DNA of 64,000 bases from Macrothele yani (Eukaryota > Arthropoda > Arachnida > Araneae > Macrothelidae): contig CM077006.1 of the NCBI GenBank assembly GCA_039090855.1, positions 48,245,336 to 48,309,335 on the forward strand, read 5' to 3'. A program made the position numbers and the translations under genes. A model generated the notes under the pieces. That model was given only the letters and a program-made list of their open reading frames with translations, did no database searches and was not told where the DNA came from. Below, one piece after another: positions 10,686-22,535 of the stretch (its first letter is position 1; the number at the start of each line of letters is the position of its first letter).

Positions 10686-11400
10686 TATTTCACATGCTTA
10701 AGCCAAGCTAGTTAATTTCATTTTGTACTAGAGTTAACGAGATAAATATTGCGTCGCAATTGTCAAGCAAGCAAGAGACCAATAAGACACTCCATATCAG
10801 TAGTTTTATAATAAGGTTTATATTTCATTGTTTCTATGTACAATATATTTAGGAGGCGATTTTCCTATATACATACACACACTCAGCATAAAAACTGTAC
10901 AGTAATTTTTCAGACGCCTTTTACAGACAGCATTTTCTCCCTCATACAATTGAGAACAAGTTTTTCTCATACATGATTTAAAACGGGGGCAAAGAACAAA
11001 ATGCTTTATTAAATAAACAATGGAAACATCAGTATAGAAAGCCATTGTGTTAAAAATACACAGCTTAAAGAAATCATTTCGTACTGTAAAATTCCTCCAA
11101 GGTTTGACACATTTCGGGTTTATTTATTTTCTGTCGAAAGGTATACTTTTTCTACATTTGATATCATATTATCGACTGAAAAATTTAAAAAAGAGCAAAG
11201 TTGGCGTACAAGCTTTCTGCATTCCAAGCGTTTCAGCGGCCATGGCCGCCATGTTACTGTACACTTTCAAATACTGGCGTAGCCAAGTGAGTTGCTTCCT
11301 TTCTGCTGCGTTTCGGAAAATGACTTTAATGCATTTAAGTCACAGAATCCTAACGCTAAGCTTGTTTTGAAGTACGCATGCTTTCGCTACCTATCTGGTA
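10686..11400. other. Unassigned DNA
   Basis: No coding or transposon signature was recognised. A pyrimidine-purine mix with short frames only lies between mariner A and the ~95 bp array. Confidence 0.4.
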
Positions 11401-11404
11401 CTGT

Positions 11405-12050
11405 TAATAGTGACTTTATTTTGAGAAGTGAGAATAAAAAATTTAAAATTAGGTCGAAAAAGATACTGTTTTCCATTCGTTTCAGTTTTGTAACGTTACA
11501 AAATATTTCAGTTATTTTGGGAAGTGAGAATAACAATTTGAAAATTAGGTCGAAAAGGATACTGTTTCCCATTTGTTTTAGTTTGGTAACATTTCAAAAT
11601 ATTTCAGTTATTTTGCGAAGGAAGAATAAACATTTGAAAATTAGGTCGAAAAAATACTGTTTCCCATTCCTTTTAGTTTGGTAACGTTACAAAATATTTC
11701 AGTTATTTTGCGAAGTGAGAATAACAATTTGAAAATTAGGTCGAAAAGGATACTGTTTCCCATTTGTTTTAGTTTGGTAACGTTTCAAAATATTTCAGTT
11801 ATTTTGCGAAAAAAGAATTAAAATTTGAAAATAAGGTCGAAAAAATACTATTTCATTCGTTTTAGTTTGGTAACATTTCAAAATATTTCTGTTATTTTGC
11901 GAAGAAAGAATAAACATTTGAAAATTAGGTCGAAAAAATACTGTTTCCCATTTGTTTTAGTTTGGTAACGTTTCAAAATATTTCAGTTATTTTGCGAAGT
12001 GAGAATAAAAATTTTAAAATTAGGTCGAAAAAGATACTGTTTACCAGTCG
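11405..12050. repeat. ~95 bp tandem array, about seven units
   Basis: The word agaataa recurs at 11431, 11527, 11623, 11718, 11814, 11907 and 12002, a spacing of 93-96. Each unit contains aaaattaggtcgaaaa, a tactgtttcccatt segment and aaatatttcagttatttt. Units differ at several positions, so the array is not recent. Confidence 0.85.
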
Positions 12051-12064
12051 TTTACAGTGATATA

Positions 12065-12225
12065 AACGCTGGTTCACAGACCATTCGTCCAAGCGGTCCC
12101 GGGTTCGAGCCGTTGCAGATGAGGCATAGGCCATACGCCTGCCCCACGTTTCTGACCCTTCCTGGAAACAGTGGTCACGAATTAGGGATGGGAGAAGACT
12201 TAGAGTTGCTCTGGTCGACAAATCA
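12065..12225 (+). mobile_element. SINE-1, diverged fragment
   Basis: It aligns with the body of SINE-1 through ccattcgtcc, gggttcgagcc (B box), a ggcat segment, cctggaa.cagtg and ttagggatggg. The tRNA-like start is missing. Confidence 0.6.
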
Positions 12226-14222
12226 TTACAAATCAGAAGTTCTTAATTTATTATGCTGACAAAAAAACCGTTGGCGCAAAAGACATATCATTTTACGGTG
12301 TTTCCACACCAGCCAGTGCGTTCTAAATACTGGAAATGACAGTTTTTGCTATATAAATTACATTTTTGCTATTTTGTAGCCAGCAATTTTTTGTAGAGCT
12401 TTTAAAAGAATTGCGGTTTAATCATTTACCTATAAACACTTATTTTTTCGCTGAACTATAACTATATTGAACCATAACATTCCACATAAAAGCCTTAAAA
12501 ATAGCCAATTTTTCGAAAAAAAAAAGGGTAATGAGAAAAGCACAGTTACGTAATTCCACATATAATTTCTACAATTTTACACAAATCTAACGTTTCTAGG
12601 AAAACATAAAAAGCATAGAAATCATACAGGACAAGTTACACACAAAAAAAAAAAAAAAATACTTTCATATCTTTAACGTCTCTATTGAAACTATTCATAT
12701 TCAATTCATGTAACACATGACAGTATTTACAAAATCACCACTAATATTTAATGTAAACATCTAGCAATTTATTCAGTGTATTCACGTTTAATGTGCGTGC
12801 AGTGTTTAACAGTCCGTTAGCAAATATTCATCGTCTGTTGTTTGCAGGATTTTGACAGCAATGCACAACGAAACTGTTGGAGCATGACAGGCTTTTAAAA
12901 CTGATTTTCAAGAAACAGGAAAAATAAACTACCTTTTCAATAATTTCTTAAACTTGTATTAAAGAATGAAGTTTTTTTTTGTTCTTTTATGAAAACAACA
13001 GCTGATCAACTGAAGAATAGTTCGATATTTGGATTCAAATCATCCTACATTCGTACGTTTTTTATTTTAACGTCAGTTATGTGGGAAAGAGTATTTAAGG
13101 TTAAAATGCTGCACTTTTTAAGACGTTAAATTCTTTCAGTACCTTGAGACTAATACGACAGTGAGGTGAGCATCATCTTCCACAAAGTAAATAAAGAAAA
13201 AATAATACACTTGAAAAATGATGCTTACTTAATACAGCTGGTCAACAAGTATCTTTTCTTTAGATAGCAACGCATTATAAACATTTCTAATAACAATGGC
13301 ATAAGAAGGTAAAAATCGAGTTTTGAAAAGTTTTGCAAGAAAATGAAAAGAAAAGCACAATTTCAAAATATTACAAACATCATCAGTGTAATATGAAATT
13401 TAGGGTGTGACCTAGAAAACACTACTTAATTTGGAATTAAAAACATTTCTTCTATCAATCTCAAATCGGTAAATTACTGCAATTTACCTTTGTCGAAGAG
13501 TTTCATTAAACGTTTTTATGTACTTTTTCCTTTTTTTCAGAAATGAAACATGGACTTCTGGCCAAAATACAGATTTTAGAAATACATTTATGTTTGCAAC
13601 GGTGCAGTATCATTCTCGTATGCACAGGGATGTGATTGGGAAGCAAGAATGAAGATCTTGACTTGCTAAGAAACAAGTATGTGGTTATGCTTTATTCTTA
13701 ACTCGTCTTGATACGAAAGTATTTTCTTAAATGGAATAAAATCATTTTGATAGCCTACTATAACACTCTGATAATCTTACTATTGTATTTTTATAGTTAG
13801 ATAGAAAATAAAATAAATTTTGAAGGCCTCAAGAAAAGTCTATTAAACAAACATCAAAAGTCTACAAATATTATTAGCAATCAGACTTTCAGTTTAGTCT
13901 AATTCTTCCCTTCAATTTTTTAAATAGTTCCATTTCATTTTGGATGTTATTTAAGTAGTACAAGATTCGTTTCATCACAATAACCAAATATTATATATAT
14001 TAAAATAATACAACATTTGTTACAAATATTTTTTTTTTCAAATCGACCAAGATTTCGCTGAATTTTGACCTAGCTTCATCAGAACGAATGGTGTGTAAAT
14101 ATTCAAATTGTACATGATATCATAAATGGTGTTTACAGTCATGGGTTTTGGTTAGTTGCTCCCACGCGCTTGATAGAAATGGTGTGGATGCCATGTCATT
14201 AACAAGTTCCGAATAATTCTGA
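12226..14222. other. AT-rich DNA without recognisable genes
   Basis: About 2 kb of AT-rich sequence with A/T homopolymers. A ~46 bp segment aaaatattacaaacatcatc at 13368-13413 recurs at 15355-15400 and may mark a diverged inverted-repeat element end. Near 14050-14090 a cttcatcagaacg motif resembles foldback termini elsewhere in the window. Confidence 0.45.
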
Positions 14223-14236
14223 TATACAAGGTTTGT

Positions 14237-14468
14237 GCCGCCCCGGTGGCGCAGTGGTCTAAGCGATGGCCTCTGATCATTCGTCCGAACGAGGTCCGGG
14301 TTCGAATCCCGGTGAGGCATGGATGTTGTGTTTGTCTTACGGCACTGGCTCTTTCCCTTCCCTGGAACCAGTGACCCTAAATTAGGGACGGGCGACTGCT
14401 TATAGCCCATTGAGTTGCTCACGGTGGTCGTTAAACCTCCAATCAAAAAAAAAAAAAAAAAAAAAAAA
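14237..14468 (+). mobile_element. SINE-1 copy in mariner C
   Basis: A tRNA-derived SINE. The A box is within ggtggcgcagtggtctaagc and the B box is ggttcgaatcc, followed by a body ending cggtggtcgttaaacctcc and an A-rich tail. A perfect 13-base target duplication, atacaaggtttgt, lies at 14224-14236 and 14469-14481. The duplication is typical of LINE-driven insertion. Confidence 0.95.
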
Positions 14469-14667
14469 ATACAAGGTTTGTCCGGAAAGTAATGAGACCA
14501 CTTTTCTTGTGCCAATCAGAAGGGCCGGAGGGCGGAGTCTCCGGGCGTGACGAGTGGCAGGGTATGTTAGGTAAACGATCGATGTCTCGTCAGTTGGCCC
14601 TGAGCTTTTACAGAGTGAGGATCGCTTGCGAAGTGGACAGCTGTGTGAGCATCGCATAACGGTCAAA

Positions 14668-15070
14668 ATGCAGGAGAGTGTCGAACAGCGATACGCAGTC
14701 AAGTTTTGTGTTAAACGAGATGCTTACTATGATACAGAAAGCCTACGAGATGGATGCTTTATCGAAAGCACAAGTGTTTCGGTGCCACAAAACGTCCACA
14801 GAGGGAAGAGAGAGCGTCGAGAATGAGCCACGCCCAGGGCGCCCTTCAACATCTCACACTTCGGACAACGTAGAAAAGGTCAAAGCGGTTTTAGACTCTG
14901 ACTGACATCTGAGTGTTAGATAGCAGGTCACGTGGGACTCGCGAAATCCATGGTGCATGAAATCATCACGCAAGAATTGCAGATGCGGAAAGTTTGCGCC
15001 AAATTGGTTCTTAAGGTTTTGACCGATGAACAGAGGAACAACCGTGAGTCGATTTCTCCTGAGAACGTTA
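14668..15070 (+). pseudogene. mariner transposase N-terminal part (element C)
   Basis: The frame starts MQESVEQRYAVKFCVKRDA, then shifts to QKAYEMDALSKAQVFRCHK, EGRESVENEPRPGRPSTS and DNVEKVKAVLDSD. This is the DNA-binding half of a mariner transposase. A TGA follows DSD, and a further VHEIITQELQMRKVCAKLV segment is readable to ~15020. The catalytic domain is deleted. Confidence 0.8.
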
Positions 15071-15196
15071 TAATTATGTCAAAAAGTGTAAGTAATTCTT
15101 GAGCGATCAGGCTTATCACTTATTGTAAATGGTTAAGTAATGAGGACATTGTTGTAAGAATAGTTCTTCACAGCTTAGAATTTTGGACAAACCGTT

Positions 15197-16567
15197 TAAT
15201 GTGTTGTTGAAAGAACAGTTAAATTGTGACGTACTAACACGCAAAATTCTAAAATTGCTTTTGTCGTAAAATTTGAGATTTGAACATCATGAAATCTGAT
15301 GACAGCGTTTATTGCTTCAGTCACCATTGAAGCTGCCTGAATATAAGAAAATGTTCAAAATATTACAGACATCATCAGTGTAATATGAGATTTACGGTGT
15401 GAAATATTGTTCATGTAAGAAAACCCAGTAAAAAGGATGGAAATAAAGGCAGACCAGGGATTAAGTGGTCTGAAGATTTAAGAAAAGTGCCTGAAAGATC
15501 TAAATGGAAAAAAGTCAAAGGTAAACCTATATGGAATAAAGCCCTCCCAATCAAAATAAACGTTTTCTTGTAGCTTACCTTTACTATGTAATATTTTTCC
15601 ACTTAAGAAAAAAGGCAGATGGGAACTTTCTTAAATATTTTGCTGTCAAAGCAAAATAATCTCTTCCTTCGATTCCCCTTTTTTTTCAATGAGGGGATCA
15701 GGTGTTACAGTAACAACATTAAGATAACATTACTCCAGTTGGAGTAATCTCGTCGCCTGGTCTCTACAGGAGTTAGGCCATTAGGGAAAAATACTTCAAA
15801 CAACTTAATGATTTACCATGTGGGAGTATCTTAGAGGCACGTACCATCAGTTCCATGCTAACAAATCCCAAACCCTGAGACTCAGCCGTAGGCCAAAAGA
15901 CTAAAGGAACGATGTACGACAGCAACAGCTTGTCAGAAACGATAATATTTATGTAAAAAGGCGGCATCTTTATTAGGGTAATAAAAAACAGCATCAAAGG
16001 TAGCAGAAGTTTCCACTAAGTGAAGGCATTTGACTGGGTAAAGGAATTTCAGTGGGGTATTAGCGCATTTCTCCCTACGGTAGTTTATTGGTGGGTATAA
16101 AGGCGTTGAGATTGGAGCACTGTCGTTGATATATTTTTTTTTACAGAACAGTGTTGCTACTCAATTAAGTGCAGTTGATTTTTTTTTGTCCACTGCTCGC
16201 TATACTATCAGAGCTACTAGGATGGAATTTTTTTTAGAAATAGCACCACGAAATACTTCTGGAAAATAGCGTCAAGCAACGGTCTTTAACCCAAGTAGTC
16301 ACTGTGTGCACGAGCTCTCTAACATACACGAAATGCATTCCAGACAACAATGTTCTATTTATAGTCGATTTTATTCAAATTTAGTTTCAGACAGTTGTCC
16401 TGTGATACAGAGGAAAAATCTGGTATGTGTAAGGTTCGACATTATTCCAGTTTTATAAATAACTGAGGTAAATCAGAGTACTTTGGATAGCTTTTATCGA
16501 GTTGCACATTTTTGCTTCTGAGTCTTTTTTGAAGAAAATATTATTTCAAAAGTAATATATATATATA
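15197..16567. other. AT-rich DNA, no gene seen
   Basis: The ~46 bp repeat at 15355-15400 (shared with 13368-13413) is the only internal repeat noted. An AT dinucleotide run at 16550-16568 abuts mariner D. Confidence 0.45.
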
Positions 16568-16569
16568 TA

Positions 16570-17885
16570 CGAGGTCTGATCAAAAAGTTCCGAGACTATA
16601 GGCCGATATACAACAAAGTACTTACGTTTCTTAAGTTTGGCTATGATCTCCCTCAAAGTAGTCTCCCTGGGGCAGCGATACACCGCTGCCAGCGTTTTGC
16701 CACGGTTGGAACGCTCCCTGGAAGTCTTGTTCGTGAATCGTGTCAAGCACCGTCTGCGACTCGCGCTGGATCTCGTCCACGGTTTCAAAACGGCGACCCT
16801 TGAGCTCCAGCTTCATCTTCGGGAACAGAAAGAAGTCGCAGGAGGCCAAATCCGGCGGGTGAGGAAGGGTAGTCATGCTGTTGCGCCTGCACAACTGGCG
16901 TGTTGCTGACGCTCTGTGAGCTGCTGCATTGTCGTGATGAAGCAGGAAATCACCCCTGCGCCACATTTCAGGTCGTTTACGGCAAATGTCCTCCCTAAGA
17001 CGCCGCAAAACATGGCAGTAAAAAAGGGCGGTGACGGTCTGGCCGTGAGGGACGAATTCGCAGTGCACAACCCCACGAATGTCGAAGAGCACGATGAGCA
17101 TACATTTTGTTGCGCTCCGGACCTGTCGGGCCTTCTTCGGTCGTAGAGATGCCGGACTCTTCCACTCTGACGACTGTGGTTTGTTCTACGGGTCGTAATC
17201 ATAGACCCAAGTCTCGTCCTCAGTGATGACCTGCGACAGGAACTTTAGTGCATTCACCACCTGCTGATGAAGAACTTGATAGAGTTCGACACGGATCACC
17301 TTCTGATCGAGGTTCAGAATTTTTGGCACAAACTTTGCAGCAATGCGGTGCATGGTCAAAACCGACGTCAGAATTTCTTGCACTGTTCCGTATGACACAT
17401 TGACGATGGTAGCAATGTCTTGAATGGTTCTCCAACAATCCTCATGCACCAGTTCCCTAATTTTGTCCACATTTTCGGGAGATTTGCTCGTGGACGGTCG
17501 CCCTAACCTCTCGTCGTCTTCCAGTGCCGTTCTGCCGCTCTTGAAGCGCGAGTGCCACTCGGAACACCTCGCACGACTCATTGCTTCATTGCCATAAGCC
17601 TGCCGCAACATTTCATGGGTCTTCGTTCCCGATTTGCCTAGTTTGACGCAGAATTTGATGTTCGCTCGCTGCTCTAGTTTGCAGTCCATACCGAAATCGG
17701 AGCTGTGTTCTGCACGTGGTCACCAAATATCGTGTAGCACAGCTCTCGATGTTCACAGAACGACGCCTACTTGGCACAATGACTCATGAAGGTCACTCTG
17801 TCTTTGACCGCTGCTCGCGATTCCGCGTACTGCCATCTGTTGGCGCTCTACGAACCTAGTCTCGGAACTTTTTGATCGCACTACG
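16570..17885 (-). mobile_element. mariner element D, full length
   Basis: 1316 bp between TA at 16568-16569 and 17886-17887. The inverted ends share gatcaaaaagttccgagac (left, from 16578; right, complementary, to 17876). The outer eight bases differ between the ends (cgaggtct versus cgtagtgc). Confidence 0.95.
16631..17689 (-). pseudogene. mariner transposase (element D), one frameshift and a short deletion
   Basis: It starts MDCKLEQRANIKFCVKLGKS. The HTH and linker give ARCSEWHSRFKSGR and LGRPSTSKSPENV, and VITEDETWVYDYDP carries the first Asp. The frame then shifts near 17190 and continues through the FDIRGVVHCEFVP region. LLHHDNAAAHRA gives the second Asp and HPPDLASCDFFLFPKMK the third. 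Only 31 residues separate the second and third Asp, against 34 in mariners; the usual Tyr-Ser-Pro after HPP is missing. The frame then ends near QGDYFEGD. This is the best-preserved transposase in the window, but it is not functional. Confidence 0.9.
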
Positions 17886-17893
17886 TATATATA

Positions 17894-19126
17894 CACTATT
17901 TACCAACAAGTAACTGGACACCTTTGATAGCAAAGGAAAACGAAGTTTATTCACCTTCAATAGTTGGTGGAGCCTCCACGAGCGGCGATTACAGCTGCGA
18001 CCCTCCGGGGCATACTCTCAACCAGGCGTTGTACGACGGCTAGCGGTATTTTCTTCCACTCGGCTTGGAGAAGACAGGTCAGTTCCATTCGAATTCGGTA
18101 TGGACTGGATTTCGGACGCTGGGGGCACCCCTTAAGTCGACGCTCCAACTCGTCCCAGAGGTGCTATATAGGGTTAAGGTCCGGGCTCTGCGCAGGCCAG
18201 TCCATTCGATTAACCCCATTGTCACCATACCAAGCCATGGTGGACCTCGCAACATGACAGGTGGCATTGTCATCCTGAAAGTAGCATGGGTCCATCCCGT
18301 AAAATTGCCACAACGTAGGAAGCACATGGTCATTCAAAATGGTGCAGTAGGTCTCGGCGTTGAGTCTACCAGGAATTGCGACCAAGGGTCCCGTGCCATA
18401 CCAGGAGAAACACCCCCATAGCATAATTCCACCACCGCCGAACTTCACAGTTGGCACAATACATTCCGGCAGGAGGCGTTCTCCAGGCAGACGCCAAACC
18501 CAGACCCTGCCATCCGAACGGTAGAGGGTGAACTTTAATTCGTCGCTCCAGAGAACCTGTTTCCACCGTTCAACGGTCCACTGTCGACGTTCTTTGCACC
18601 ACGTTAGCCGAGCAGCGCTATTGGACTTGGCGATCAAAGGCTTGTGGGCTGCAGCACGTTCATGATAACCAAGCAGATGGGCTTTTTACGGATGGTATTC
18701 ATCGAAAGAACACTCCCGGATACGTGTTGAATCTCCTCGCGGATGTGGCCCATCGATTTGGTGCGGTTCTTCCGAATTTCTCAGGCCAGCACCCGTCGGT
18801 CTCTAACTCCCAGTTTTGTGGGTCTGCCGGGTCGGGACACATTCCGACAGTCACCTCTCATCTTCCACTTGCCAATCACGTAGGCCACTGTCGATTTTGG
18901 GTACTTCAACTAGCTGGATATGTCACATATGGATCGGCCATTTCTGTGAAACCCGACGATTACACCTTTCTCGAAATCAGAGAGCTCCAAACTGCGTGGC
19001 ATCTTGCATGCGACTGGTTGCGTTGTTGTTTCCCACACGATATTTAACTGCGGCGGCCGTGACGTGTATCAGGACCGCAGATATCGTCGATTGCAGGTGT
19101 GTCCAATTACTTGTTGGTAGATAGTG
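17894..19126 (-). mobile_element. Tc1-like element E, full length
   Basis: The ends cactatttaccaacaagtaa (17894 onward) and ttacttgttggtagatagtg (to 19126) are inverted and flanked by TA (17892-17893, 19127-19128). It abuts mariner D with only six bases between the TA sites. Element F at 47966-49163 is a second copy of the same family. Confidence 0.95.
17957..19002 (-). pseudogene. Tc1-like transposase (element E), catalytic Glu replaced by stop
   Basis: The N-terminal ATG is at 19002 (MPR.LELSDFEKGVI..). After frameshifts the long frame 18637-18164 holds [20 protein letters not shown] (first Asp), [30 protein letters not shown] (second Asp) and AQSPDLNPI, then TAG. The TAG sits exactly at the Glu of the DD34E triad (NPIEHLW). 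The same frame continues with HLWDELERRLKG to the end VAAVIAARGGSTNY at 17957. Cut-and-paste activity would be lost even by readthrough unless Glu were inserted. Confidence 0.9.
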
Positions 19127-19129
19127 TAA

Positions 19130-19700
19130 TATGATGGGTTTAGCCCCCCCCCCATCTATTATTCCTGGCGACGCCACTGGAAATAGAATTAGCGCGGAAA
19201 GCAGTGTACTGATATTGGATGACGAAGCAGAAGAAATAGTAGTACCTTATGATGATAAGGACTAGAAATGTGAGTGAAATATCCAAGGATAAACATGCAG
19301 ACTCAATTTTAAAGGTGGTAGATTTCTGCGAAAACAACGGCAGCTTCCATTTATTCATATTGAGAAAAATCTAACTGCTGTGGGAAAGACAAATAAGATT
19401 TTTCTCAAGGGAAGGGAAATCTGCTACCCATCAAGTGCAGTAAAAAAAAAAACCAGAGGTAATAAGCTGTTCATTGACTTCGATGTAATTTCTGAAGTTT
19501 GTGTGAAGTAAGTGAAGATAATCAGCATGCAATTTTTTACCATGTAATGAAAAGTAAATCTCAGGGGATAGACTGTATGTGACCCAGACATCAGCTGCAC
19601 TAGCATGCGGGTTACAGAACAAATAACTTTAGCGACTTCCTGTTGGTTCGAAACTTAAAACTTGGCTATTCTTTTCGACGTTTAGTGCGTCTTTTTAACG
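19130..19700. other. Unassigned DNA with a small foldback
   Basis: A C-run at 19145-19154 is followed by cctggcgacgccactgg, a motif common at the edges of unclassified invertebrate repeats. Inverted words ggtagatttc and gaaatctgctacc (19316-19436), with an inner gagaaaaatct/agatttttctc, form an imperfect hairpin. No gene. Confidence 0.4.
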
Positions 19701-19729
19701 CGTCTTTTGTAAAAAAAGATCGTGCTTAT

Positions 19730-21480
19730 GTTACCGGTTTGTCCGTCCGTCCGTCTGTACCGGCGATATCTCTGCAACTGTTAGTCCGATTTGAAAAATT
19801 CTCTTTGCATTGGGAAGCTTGAAATATGCGAATAATGATCCTTTATTTCTGTTTTTTCTTTCTTTTTGATGTACGATTTCGCCGCTAGAGGGCGCAAATG
19901 CAGATGTCGAATTCAAAAATACGTTTTATTTCACATATTTACTGCTAAACATCCGATTGAAAACATTCTTTTATCTTTCGATTCTACTTATGTCGAACAG
20001 TATTTTAGATATAGTTACTTTTTCAAATCACGCATAGATTTTCCGCTAGGGGGCGTAAAAGTAAATTACATTTTTCCCGATAACTCTTTTTAAACTCCGA
20101 TTTGAATTTTTTTATTAAGCAGATACACCTCCTGCTGGAAAATCTTTTGCATATAATTTAAAATTTTTGGTAAAGAATACTTTTTCCATCAGGGGGCGTA
20201 AGTGTTAATTTTTGATTATGACGTATTTGCCTTAAAATCTGAGATTCTAAAGTATCGATTGAAAATTTTTTTCCGTGGACTAATGCCACTCACATCGATA
20301 AACAATTTCGGAATATTTTCTTAAAATATTCTACGGTTTCTCCGCCAGGGGCGTAAATTCATATCTTATTTTTGTCAATATTTCTACTTCTAGGAGTCCG
20401 ATTTGAAAAATTCCTTCTTTGTTTAATAGTGTTTGCAGTGTAACATGTGGTTCATATAAATTCAAAATTTTAAGTAATTCATAGACTTTCCGCTAGGGGG
20501 CGTAGAGGTAAATTGCGCCCCCCCCCCATATCTCTGCTTCTAAGTCTCCGATTTAAAAAAATTCTTTCTGCACCGGATACAGCTTCTGATGGAAAATCGT
20601 TTGCACATAATTTCTAATTTTTGTAAAAAATGGTTTGGCCACCAGGGGGCGTAAATCTTAATTTCCGCTTCTGATGTATTTGCAGCAAAATATGAACGCC
20701 TAAATACCCGATTGAAAAAAACGTCGTTCGTAGACCGATACTACTCATGTCGACAAACCTTTTAGAAACATTTTCTTCTTAAAATAATGCATGGTTTCTA
20801 CGCCAGGGGGCGTAGATGTATACCTTATTTTTTGTCAATATCTCTTTTTCTAGGAGTCCGATTTGAAAAATTCCTTCTTTGTTGGATAGTGTTTCCGATG
20901 CGAAATGTTTTTCCTGTAAATTCAAAATTTGCAAGTAAATCATAGACTTTCCGCTAGGGGGCACAAAGGTAAATTGCGTTTTCTGCGCGTTATTTCTGCT
21001 TCTAAAACTCCGATTGGAAAAATTCTTCCGTATCGCATACAAGACCTGATGGAAAATATTTTTCACATAATTTCTAATGCTTGGTAAAGAATGGGTTGGC
21101 CACTAGGGGGCATGAGAGTTAATTTCTGCTTCTGATGTATTTGTAGCAAAATCTGGGCTCCTGAAATCTCGATTAATTTTTTTTTCTTGGACCGATATCG
21201 CTCATATTGAAAAACCTTTTGAGAATACTTTCTTCCTAAAATAATGCATGGCTTTCCCACCAAGGGACGTAAAGTCACATTTTATTTTTGTCGATATCTC
21301 TGTTTCTAATAGTCCGATTTGAAAAATTCTTTCTGTGTTGGAGAGCGTTTCCGGTGCGAAATGTTTCTCATATAAATTCATGTTTTTCTTAATGCACGTC
21401 TGCAACCAGAGGGCGTAAGCTCACGATTCCGTTTACAACAATCTCTGCAGGATTAAAAACCCTATTGAAAAATTTCTTTC
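19730..21480. repeat. ~150 bp tandem array, about eleven units
   Basis: It opens with gtccgtccgtccgtctgt, then units of ~150 bp. Each has ctccgatttgaaaaattctt and a ccgctagggggcgtaaa-type core. The core recurs near 19883, 20042, 20189, 20342, 20492, 20642, 20803, 20950, 21104, 21259 and 21408. Alternating unit subtypes (core preceded by ccgcta, accagg or cgccag) suggest a two- to three-unit higher-order period of ~450 bp. The gtccgtc start parallels the CGT element, though the monomer differs. Confidence 0.8.
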
Positions 21481-21604
21481 TTCCGTCAGATACTATTGTT
21501 TTCCATACCGGTTCCGTTGACTTTGAATAGCTTTGATAAATTTAATTTGCGTCAGAACGGGTTCAAAAGACGTGCTTTATTACACCCGAAAATTCGGTGT
21601 CATC

Positions 21605-21800
21605 TTTCTTGTTTCTTTTTCGGGGGAAATGTCGACCACCATGTGCAACTCTTGGGACTATGGATCGTCTCTGTCCCTAAGTGCCGTCAGACAAGTGCAC
21701 CACCCATGATTCATCCGGGATTCGAACCAGGACTCAATGGGGACAAAAATCGAAGGCAAGCGTTCTGTCTACTTCGTCACCTGAGCGGCCGTAGCTTTTT
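21605..21800 (-). mobile_element. SINE-1, diverged antisense copy
   Basis: The recognisable reverse order is ccaccatgtgcaactc, gccgtcagacaa, gggattcgaacc (B box complement), then cacctgagcggc. Many substitutions mark it as old. Confidence 0.6.
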
Positions 21801-22015
21801 TTAAAAAAAAACGGCCTTATTTTTATACGCTCTTTGTAAGCTTTCTGCTTACCTAGCAGTTGCGAAGTGTTAAGTGTTCGTACTGACGGTGAAATTTTCA
21901 CAGTTATCCGGAGACCCATTTAAAAGACAATACCATTTCTTATCGAAGAACTGTTTATTAGCGTTTGGCTTCGATGACTTCCATGTGCATTTAAGACCAT
22001 AACGAATCGCACGTA

Positions 22016-22152
22016 CCTAATTTAGGGCCACTGATACTAGAAGCGGGACAAAGTCGGCTCCGTAGAGCAAGCACAGCACCTATGCCTTATCCGGGCAACT
22101 TGGGTGATTAACCAGAAGCCTGGGCATCTATGCACTCGAGCACCGGGGTGTT
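22016..22152 (-). mobile_element. SINE-1, very diverged fragment
   Basis: Patches ctaatttagggccactg, atgccttatccggg and gcaccggggtg match the reverse complement of SINE-1 in the right order. Weak call. Confidence 0.4.
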
Positions 22153-22280
22153 GCTGAAGAATTGGCACAATGGAATCAGTGAGAATGACAGAATATACTC
22201 TGCTGTTCAGAACTGAAGAACGAGGTACATTTTGACCAGTCAAAATAGGAAAAAGCTGTTTTACAGATGTTTTCCATATA

Positions 22281-22485
22281 TGGTAATAGTACAAGTAAAG
22301 TGAAACGCACGACATCAAAAATCATGAGTAATGTGTAATTGAGATCGAAACAGAACAAACAAAAAATGAGAGGTATGGGCTCCTGTACTTGTTCGCTTGT
22401 CATCTAGGGACATTATTCCATCAGTACTCCATAAACAGACCACAGGACGTACTCCTCAGTAGGGTAGATGTCCACCCTGCGCCTT
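22281..22485. repeat. ~200 bp direct duplication, copy 1
   Basis: It starts tggtaatagtacaagtaaag and ends cagtagggtagatgtccacc. A second copy lies at 22536-22720 and continues after SINE-2 at 23041-23072. The copies differ at scattered bases. Function unknown. Confidence 0.75.
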
Positions 22486-22535
22486 GCGAACACTTATTAC
22501 TTCGCAACTGCCAGGAAAGAGTGTAAGTGGTATTG

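Larger units (their letters stand above)
14227..15196 (+). mobile_element. mariner element C, internally deleted, with SINE
   Basis: The left end caaggtttgtccggaaagta begins beside TA (14225-14226) and is split after ten bases by a SINE-1 copy. The right end ggacaaacc-gtt lies at 15185-15196 before TA. Without the SINE the element is ~730 bp, so roughly half of a mariner is missing. Confidence 0.75.

Noticed and set aside
11387..11684. Small basic proteins on both strands
   Set aside because: They are readings of the ~95 bp AT-rich tandem array.
14237..14310. tRNA genes at the SINE-1 heads
   Set aside because: Every copy is followed by the same ~150 bp body and tail, and is flanked by target duplications, so they are SINEs.
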